Source: Novosphingobium sp. (GTDB taxonomy: Bacteria; Pseudomonadota; Alphaproteobacteria; Sphingomonadales; Sphingomonadaceae). Taken from it: a DNA stretch of 64,000 nucleotides. The stretch's first letter is position 1, and each line of letters opens with the position of its first letter. Made by a program: the position numbers and the translations under genes. The stretch spans positions 1-64,000 of the forward strand of contig NZ_JAIXZS010000100.1 of assembly GCF_027489515.1 (NCBI RefSeq). The letters are read 5' to 3'. This document shows positions 57,684 to 64,000 of the stretch, piece after piece. The notes beneath the pieces are model-generated. The model was given only the letters and a program-made list of their open reading frames with translations, had not been told where the DNA came from and ran no database searches.

Positions 57684-59233
57684 CCGTGGTGCGCATTTCC
57701 GATGACGCCGCCGCGCTCGCCTGCGGCGCCAATGCTGTCGCCGCTGCCTTCTTGAAGGCAGGCTGCACGGTCGAGCGCGTCTCCAGTTGGGGCATGCACT
57801 GGCTTGAACCGCTGGCCGAGATCGACGGGCCCAACGGCAAGATCGGCTTCGGCCCGCTGAACCCGGAAGATGTCGCGAGTGTCCTCGCGGGGACCAGCGA
57901 TAAGGCCATCGGCACGATCGCCGAACATCCCTTCATCGCCCGCCAGCAGCGCTTCACCTTTGCGCGCGCGGGCAAAACCCGTCCGCTCAGCCTTGAGGAT
58001 TACGCCGCGACTGGCGGCTGGGCGGGCCTCAAGCGCGCCCGCGAACTGGGGCCTGATGCGACCATTGCCGAAGTCACGACTTCGGGCCTGCGCGGGCGCG
58101 GCGGTGCCGGCTTCCCGGCGGGCATCAAGTGGACCACCGTTGCCAAGGCAGCGGGCCCGGTGAAGTACATCGTCTGCAACGCTGATGAAGGCGACAGCGC
58201 CACGTTTGCCGACCGCATGGTGATGGAGGGCGATCCCTTCATGCTGATCGAGGGCATGGCGATTGCGGGGCACGCGGTCGGCGCGGGCAAGGGCTATATC
58301 TACGTCCGCAGCGAATACCCGCACGCCATCGCCAAGCTGAACGCGGCCATCGCTCTCGCCGTGCCGCGCATCGCCCCGTTCGAAGTCGAAGTGCGCGTCG
58401 GCGCTGGCGCCTATGTCTGCGGCGAGGAAACCTCGCTGCTCAACAGCCTTGAAGGCAAGCGCGGCGAAGTGCGCGCCAAGCCGCCGCTTCCGGCGCTCGA
58501 AGGCCTGTTCGGCAAGCCGACGGTGGTCAACAACGTGCTGACCCTGGCGGCGGTGCCCTGGATCCTTGCCAACGGCGGCGCAGCCTATGCCGAAGTCGGC
58601 TTCGGCCGTTCGCGCGGCACGATGCCGATCCAGCTGGCGGGCAATGTGAAGCACGGCGGCCTGTTCGAAGTGGGCTTCGGCGTGACGCTCGGCGAACTCG
58701 TGTTCGATATCGGCGGCGGCACCGCAACGGGTCGCCCCGTGCGCGCGGTGCAGGTTGGCGGGCCGCTCGGCGCCTATCACCCGCCCGCCGATTTCCACCT
58801 GCCGTTCGATTACGAAGCCTTCTCGTCTGCAGATGGCCTGATCGGTCACGCCGGGCTCACGGTGTTCGACGAGACAGCGGACATGAGCGCGCAGGCCCGC
58901 TTTGCCATGAGTTTCTGCGCCGCCGAATCGTGCGGCAAGTGCACCCCCTGCCGCATCGGCTCCACCCGCGGGGTTGAGCTGATCGACCGCATCCGCGCGC
59001 GCTCGGGTCGACAGGCGGACAAGGTTGAGGCGCTCCCCCAGATGCACAACGCCCGCAAGGCGCCGCGCACGCTGGCGGAGGATGTTACCCTGCTCGAAGA
59101 CTTGTGCGAGACGATGAAGTTCGGCTCGCTCTGCGCGCTGGGCGGGTTCACGCCCTATCCGGTGCTTTCGGCGCTGAAGCACTGGCCGGAAGACTTCGGC
59201 TTGGCCGCACCGGAACAGGAAGCCGCCGAGTGA
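57680..59233 (+). CDS. fdsB: NAD-dependent formate dehydrogenase beta subunit (NuoF-like)
   Basis: SGLRGRGGAGFPAGIKW, YIVCNADEGDSATFADR, SCGKCTPCRIGS. Confidence 0.95.
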   Translation: MTVVRISDDAAALACGANAVAAAFLKAGCTVERVSSWGMHWLEPLAEIDGPNGKIGFGPLNPEDVASVLAGTSDKAIGTIAEHPFIARQQRFTFARAGKTRPLSLEDYAATGGWAGLKRARELGPDATIAEVTTSGLRGRGGAGFPAGIKWTTVAKAAGPVKYIVCNADEGDSATFADRMVMEGDPFMLIEGMAIAGHAVGAGKGYIYVRSEYPHAIAKLNAAIALAVPRIAPFEVEVRVGAGAYVCGEETSLLNSLEGKRGEVRAKPPLPALEGLFGKPTVVNNVLTLAAVPWILANGGAAYAEVGFGRSRGTMPIQLAGNVKHGGLFEVGFGVTLGELVFDIGGGTATGRPVRAVQVGGPLGAYHPPADFHLPFDYEAFSSADGLIGHAGLTVFDETADMSAQARFAMSFCAAESCGKCTPCRIGSTRGVELIDRIRARSGRQADKVEALPQMHNARKAPRTLAEDVTLLEDLCETMKFGSLCALGGFTPYPVLSALKHWPEDFGLAAPEQEAAE

Positions 59234-59748
59234 TCCTCGGCGCGGTCCTTGCGGGCGGTCAGTCCTCGCGCTTCGGCAGCGACAAGGCGCTCGCCGCGCT
59301 GGGCGGGCAGACGCTGCTCGCGCGGGCCGTCGCGTCGCTGGAAACCCAGTGCGATGTGGTGATCGTGGTGGGGCGCGGTGACATGCCCGACCGCCCGCGC
59401 GCCGGAATGGGGCCGCTCGGCGGCATCAACGCGGCGCTTGATTATGCCGCCAGCCATGGCTTCAGTGATGTGCTGACCTGCGGCGTCGATTGCGGCGGCC
59501 TTGGCGCGGATGCGCGGGCCGAGCTGTCCCCGGCCCCCGCCTATGTCGCGGACCAGCCGGTGATCGGCCTCTGGCCCGCTAGCGCCGCGCCCACGCTCGA
59601 TGCCTTTCTTGCCACCGACGCCAAGCATTCGATGCGCGCCTTTGCCGCCATGATCGGCGCGCGCCCGGTCACTCTCTCGGCCAAGACGGCCAATATCAAC
59701 ACGCGCGAAGACCTTGCCTTCGCGCAGGAGCAGCATGATGGACTCTGA
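59230..59748 (+). CDS. mobA: Molybdenum cofactor guanylyltransferase
   Basis: ILGAVLAGGQSSRFGSDKALAALGG; GTG start overlapping fdsB stop. Confidence 0.9.
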   Translation: MILGAVLAGGQSSRFGSDKALAALGGQTLLARAVASLETQCDVVIVVGRGDMPDRPRAGMGPLGGINAALDYAASHGFSDVLTCGVDCGGLGADARAELSPAPAYVADQPVIGLWPASAAPTLDAFLATDAKHSMRAFAAMIGARPVTLSAKTANINTREDLAFAQEQHDGL

Positions 59749-62638
59749 ACGCGACCTCTATCGCCCCCAGCCTGATTTCGGCACGCCGCCTTCGCTGGCC
59801 GAGCGCGCGGGTGCGGCTTCGGTCACCGCCATCATCGACGGCCGCGAAGTCTCCGTCGCCCCCGGCACCACGGTGATGCGCGCCGCCGCGCTTTCGGGCG
59901 GGTCGATCCCCAAGCTCTGCGCGACCGACAGCGTCAAGCAGTTCGGCTCATGCCGCCTCTGCCTTGTCGAGATCGACGGGATGCGCGGCACGCCTGCCAG
60001 CTGCACCACGCTCGTGGCTGAGGGCATGAAGGTCCACACCCAGACCAAGAAGCTCGAAAAGCTGCGGCGCGGCGTGATGGAGCTCTACATCTCCGATCAC
60101 CCGCTCGATTGCCTCACCTGCAGCGCGAACAACGATTGCGAGTTGCAGGATCAGGCCGCCGCGGTGGGCCTGCGCGATGTGCGCTACGGCTATGAAGGCG
60201 CGAACAACCTCGCCCAGCCGATGGACATCTCGAACCCCTATTTCGATTTCGATCCGTCGAAGTGCATTGTCTGCTCGCGCTGTGTGCGCGCCTGCGATGA
60301 AGTGCAGGGCACCCTTGCGCTGACCATCGAGGGCCGCGGCTTTGACAGCAAGGTGAGCGCCGGGCTCGCCTCAGACAGTTTCCTCAGTTCCGAATGCGTC
60401 TCATGCGGCGCCTGTGTGCAGGCCTGCCCCACGGCCACGCTGCAGGAAAAGGCGGTCAAGGAAATCGGCAAGCCCGAGCGCGCCACCGTCACCACTTGCG
60501 CCTACTGCGGCGTCGGCTGCACCTTCCGCGCCGAGACGCGGGGCGAGGAAGTCGTGCGCATGGTGCCGTGGAAGGACGGCAAGGCCAATCGCGGCCACTC
60601 CTGCGTCAAGGGGCGCTTCGCCTGGGGCTATGCCCAGCATCAGGAACGCATTCTCTCGCCGATGATCCGCTCCTCGATCGACGAACCCTGGCAGGAAGTC
60701 AGCTGGGAAGAAGCGATTGCCCACACTGCCAGCGAACTGAAGCGCATCTCCGCCAAGTATGGCCGCAATGCGCTCGGCGGCATCACCTCCAGCCGCTGCA
60801 CCAACGAGGAGACGTTCCTCGTCCAGAAGCTGGTGCGTGCAGGCTTCGGCACCAACAATGTCGATACCTGCGCGCGCGTCTGCCACTCGCCGACAGGCTA
60901 CGGCCTCAAGACCACCTTCGGCACTTCCGCGGGCACGCAGGACTTCGATTCGGTCGAGGACAGCGACGTGATCCTCGTCATCGGCGCTAACCCGACCGAC
61001 GGCCACCCCGTCTTCGCCAGCCGGATGAAGCGCCGCCTGCGCCAAGGCGCCAAGCTCATCGTGATCGATCCGCGCCGCACCGATCTCGTGCGCAGTCCGC
61101 ATGTCGAGGCCGATTACCACCTGCCGCTGCGCCCGGGCACCAATGTTGCTGTGCTCACGGCGCTCGCCCACGTCATCGTCACCGAAGGCCTCGCCGACGA
61201 AACCTTTGTGCGCGAACGCTGCGATTGGGAAGAATACCGCCACTGGGCCGACTTCGTCTCACTCGAGCGCAACAGCCCCGAATTCCTCGAGCCCGTCACT
61301 GGCGTCCCCGCTGCCGATCTGCGCGGCGCAGCCCGTCTGTTCGCCACCGGCGGGAACGGGGCCATTTATTACGGCCTCGGCGTCACCGAGCACAGCCAGG
61401 GCTCGTCCACCGTCATGGCAATTGCCAACCTCGCGATGGCGACGGGCAACATCGGCCGCCGCGGCGTCGGCGTGAACCCCTTGCGCGGGCAGAACAATGT
61501 GCAGGGCGCCTGCGACATGGGCAGCTTCCCGCATGAACTCTCCGGCTATCGCCACGTGTCGGATGCCTCGGCCCGCGCATTGTTCGAAGCGGAATGGGGC
61601 GTGCCGATCGACCCCGAGCCGGGCCTCAGAATCCCCAACATGCTCGATGCCGCGACCGATGGCCTGTTCAAGGCAATCTACATCCAGGGCGAGGACATTC
61701 TCCAGTCCGACCCCGATACCAAGCACGTGGCGGCGGGACTCGCCGCGATGGAATGCGTGATCGTGCAGGACCTGTTCCTCAACGAGACCGCCAACTACGC
61801 GCATGTGTTCCTGCCGGGCTCCACCTTCCTTGAGAAGAACGGCACCTTCACCAATGCCGAACGCCGCATCCAGCCGGTGCGCAAGGTGATGGAGCCCCGA
61901 AATGGTCCAAATGGGAACGGCTACGAGGACTGGGAGATCACCCAGCTCATGGCCCGCGCGATGGGCCTCGATTGGAACTACACCCACCCGCGCGAGATCA
62001 TGGACGAAATCGCGCGCCTCACGCCCACCTTCGCGGGCGTCAGCTTTGCGCGGCTCGATGCCGAAGGCTCGCTGCAGTGGCCGGTGAATGACGCGGCGCC
62101 CGATGGCAGCCCGATCATGCACATCGATGGCTTCGTGCGCGGCAAGGGCAAGTTCGTGGTGACGGACTATGTGCCGACCGACGAACGCACCGGTCCGCGC
62201 TTCCCGCTGCTGCTGACGACTGGCCGCATCCTCAGCCAGTACAACGTCGGCGCGCAGACCCGCCGCACCGCCAATGTCGTGTGGCATGAGGAAGACTTGC
62301 TCGAAATCCACCCGACCGACGCGGAAAACCGCGGCATCAAGTCGGGCGACTGGGTGCGCCTGGCCAGCCGCTCGGGCGAGACGACCTTGCGTGCGACCGT
62401 GACGGACCGCGTTGCGCCGGGCGTGGTCTACACCACGTTCCACCACCCCGCGACGCAAGCCAACGTCGTCACCACCGACTATTCGGACTGGGCCACCAAC
62501 TGCCCCGAATACAAGGTAACTGCGGTGCAGATTACCCCGTCCAACGGGCCGACCGACTGGCAGGAAGAGTACGAGGCGCAGGCCACCCGCTCGCGCCGCA
62601 TCCGGGGCCATGAAGGCGCGATGGAGCCGGCGGAATGA
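59735..62638 (+). CDS. fdsA: NAD-dependent formate dehydrogenase alpha (Mo/W-bisMGD) subunit
   Basis: [2Fe-2S] and [4Fe-4S] Cys motifs, TCAYCGVGC, DTCARVCHSPTGYGLKTTFGT (Cys form). Confidence 0.96.
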   Translation: MMDSERDLYRPQPDFGTPPSLAERAGAASVTAIIDGREVSVAPGTTVMRAAALSGGSIPKLCATDSVKQFGSCRLCLVEIDGMRGTPASCTTLVAEGMKVHTQTKKLEKLRRGVMELYISDHPLDCLTCSANNDCELQDQAAAVGLRDVRYGYEGANNLAQPMDISNPYFDFDPSKCIVCSRCVRACDEVQGTLALTIEGRGFDSKVSAGLASDSFLSSECVSCGACVQACPTATLQEKAVKEIGKPERATVTTCAYCGVGCTFRAETRGEEVVRMVPWKDGKANRGHSCVKGRFAWGYAQHQERILSPMIRSSIDEPWQEVSWEEAIAHTASELKRISAKYGRNALGGITSSRCTNEETFLVQKLVRAGFGTNNVDTCARVCHSPTGYGLKTTFGTSAGTQDFDSVEDSDVILVIGANPTDGHPVFASRMKRRLRQGAKLIVIDPRRTDLVRSPHVEADYHLPLRPGTNVAVLTALAHVIVTEGLADETFVRERCDWEEYRHWADFVSLERNSPEFLEPVTGVPAADLRGAARLFATGGNGAIYYGLGVTEHSQGSSTVMAIANLAMATGNIGRRGVGVNPLRGQNNVQGACDMGSFPHELSGYRHVSDASARALFEAEWGVPIDPEPGLRIPNMLDAATDGLFKAIYIQGEDILQSDPDTKHVAAGLAAMECVIVQDLFLNETANYAHVFLPGSTFLEKNGTFTNAERRIQPVRKVMEPRNGPNGNGYEDWEITQLMARAMGLDWNYTHPREIMDEIARLTPTFAGVSFARLDAEGSLQWPVNDAAPDGSPIMHIDGFVRGKGKFVVTDYVPTDERTGPRFPLLLTTGRILSQYNVGAQTRRTANVVWHEEDLLEIHPTDAENRGIKSGDWVRLASRSGETTLRATVTDRVAPGVVYTTFHHPATQANVVTTDYSDWATNCPEYKVTAVQITPSNGPTDWQEEYEAQATRSRRIRGHEGAMEPAE

Positions 62639-62850
62639 GCGCGCACACAGCCGAGAAGCTCATCTACATGGCCAACCAGATCGCGCGCAACGTGACGCAC
62701 GACCCGGACCCGGTGGCGATGATTGCCGACCATATCCACGCGTTCTGGTCGCCGCGGATGAAGGCCGACGTGTTTGCCGTGATGAACGGTGCCGAACTTG
62801 AGCCAACTGCCCGTGCGGCGCTCGAGCGGCTCGCCGCGCATGCCAGCTGA
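62635..62850 (+). CDS. fdsD: Formate dehydrogenase delta subunit
   Basis: KLIYMANQIARNVTHDPDPVAMIADHIHAFWSPRMKADV. Confidence 0.9.
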   Translation: MSAHTAEKLIYMANQIARNVTHDPDPVAMIADHIHAFWSPRMKADVFAVMNGAELEPTARAALERLAAHAS

Positions 62851-63637
62851 GGCGCCAGATACGGCTGCGGTCCCGTACAGTTTTGCCGAGCATTACGCCG
62901 ATGGCCGTGCGCCAGCGCCGCGCGAGCGGTTGCTGGCGATCGAGGCGCCCGTGGCGATCGAGATCAACGGCCTCGGCTATGCGGTGATGATGGCGACTCC
63001 AGCAGACCTTGCCGACTACGCGCTGGGCTTCTGTCTTTCCGAACAGCTGATCGCGTCGCCCGAGCAGCTGCTCAGTGCCGAAGCGAGTGAAGTTCCCGCC
63101 GGCGGCTGGATGCTGCGAATTCAGCTCGCCGCCGACGATGCTGCCCCGCTGATGGAGCGCGCGCGGCTGCGGCTGGCCGAAGGAAGCTGCGGCCTTTGCG
63201 GGATCGAAAGCCTCGAACAGGTGCTGCGCCCGCTTCCGCCGGTGGAAGCACGGCTGGCTGTCGATGATGCGGCGATCTTCCGCGCCGTCAGCGCGCTGCC
63301 CGATCTCCAGCCGCTGGGCCGCGCGACCCGCGCCGTCCATGCCGCCGCCTTTTGCGCCGCCGATGGCACGGTGCGGCTGGTGCGCGAGGATGTCGGCCGC
63401 CACAATGCGTTCGACAAGCTGCTCGGCGCGATGGCCCATGCCGGGCTTAGGGCAGGGGATGGCTTCATCGTCCTCACCGCGCGGTGCAGCTTCGAACTGG
63501 TGCAGAAGGCAGTGATCGCCGGCTGCCCGCTGCTGGTGACGATCTCGGCCGCCTCGACATTGGCGGCGCAGCAGGCGGCGGCGCATGGGCTGCGCCTTGT
63601 CTCGCTCGCGCGCGAGGACAGCTTCCTGACGGAGTAG
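62840..63637 (+). CDS. fdhD: Formate dehydrogenase accessory sulfurtransferase
   Basis: SCGLCGIESLEQ CxxC motif, VREDVGRHNAFDKLLG. Confidence 0.93.
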   Translation: MPAEAPDTAAVPYSFAEHYADGRAPAPRERLLAIEAPVAIEINGLGYAVMMATPADLADYALGFCLSEQLIASPEQLLSAEASEVPAGGWMLRIQLAADDAAPLMERARLRLAEGSCGLCGIESLEQVLRPLPPVEARLAVDDAAIFRAVSALPDLQPLGRATRAVHAAAFCAADGTVRLVREDVGRHNAFDKLLGAMAHAGLRAGDGFIVLTARCSFELVQKAVIAGCPLLVTISAASTLAAQQAAAHGLRLVSLAREDSFLTE

Positions 63638-63675
63638 AATTCCGGTTTCCGCCCGGATGCTCTAGACACGCCCGG

Positions 63676-64000
63676 GTGACCACCGCGCCCGCCCGCACAC
63701 GTTTTGCCGATCGTCCTGGCCTCAGCCGCCGCACGCGTGCGTGGCTGCTGCTCGCGGTCGGGCTGCTCCACGTCCTGCTTGGCTTCGCGATCTTCAGCGG
63801 CCTTGCCGGCAGCGCGATCACGGCGATCCAGGACGCGGCGACTGCCGCCTACTCTGTCCCGCTCGATCCGCCGCCGCCTCCCCCGCCTCAGGCAAGCCCG
63901 GCACCCACGCCGCAGCCCGCCGGAGCCGAAGGCGCTGCTGCCAAGGCCGCCAAGCCCAAACCCGTGGTCGCAGCGCCGGCGAAGATCCCCAACAAGGCAA
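63676..64000 (+). CDS. TonB-like energy transducer, N-terminal part (runs off window end)
   Basis: GTG start; WLLLAVGLLHVLLGFAIFSG TM, PLDPPPPPPPQASPAPTPQPAG Pro-rich linker. Confidence 0.65.
   Translation, partial: MTTAPARTRFADRPGLSRRTRAWLLLAVGLLHVLLGFAIFSGLAGSAITAIQDAATAAYSVPLDPPPPPPPQASPAPTPQPAGAEGAAAKAAKPKPVVAAPAKIPNKA

Overview
This is a 64 kb high-GC alphaproteobacterial chromosome window, probably from a sphingomonad (Novosphingobium/Sphingomonas-like). Taxonomy is inferred from gene content only. It opens with the 3' end of an IS630-type transposase. Housekeeping and catabolic genes follow: NRAMP transporter, plsC, ydcF, ftsXE, a zinc-ribbon protein, tRNA-Leu(GAG), GH76, an ethanolamine permease/eutBC operon, a TonB protein, a cNMP-binding TrxR-like protein, hydrolase, AhpD-like protein, LysR and UDG. 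The most interesting accessory region (~16.1-26.1 kb) is a bufferin-type (MNIO-modified, Cys-rich RiPP metallophore) system. It has two different precursors on opposite strands, one shared MNIO/DUF2063 enzyme pair, a DoxX protein, an NrsF-type anti-sigma factor, and an ECF sigma factor ~4.3 kb away. By eye I found a repeated promoter-like motif, TGTAAC(C/G)-N16-CGAA, upstream of both precursors and of the NDH-2 gene that precedes the sigma gene, plus an N17 variant upstream of a LysR gene. This links the pieces into one candidate regulon. Next come a bioBFDA operon and an ABC-type capsule export/synthesis cluster (~34-56 kb). That cluster has a KpsT-like ATPase lacking most catalytic motifs, a permease with a long N-terminal extension, two paralogous SGNH-like/TPR proteins and several other TPR-fused enzymes. 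The window ends with a tightly overlapping NAD-dependent formate dehydrogenase operon (fdsGB-mobA-fdsAD-fdhD) and the start of a TonB-like gene. No CRISPR array, rRNA or prophage was seen. Product calls come from recognised motifs and family resemblance; no searches were run.
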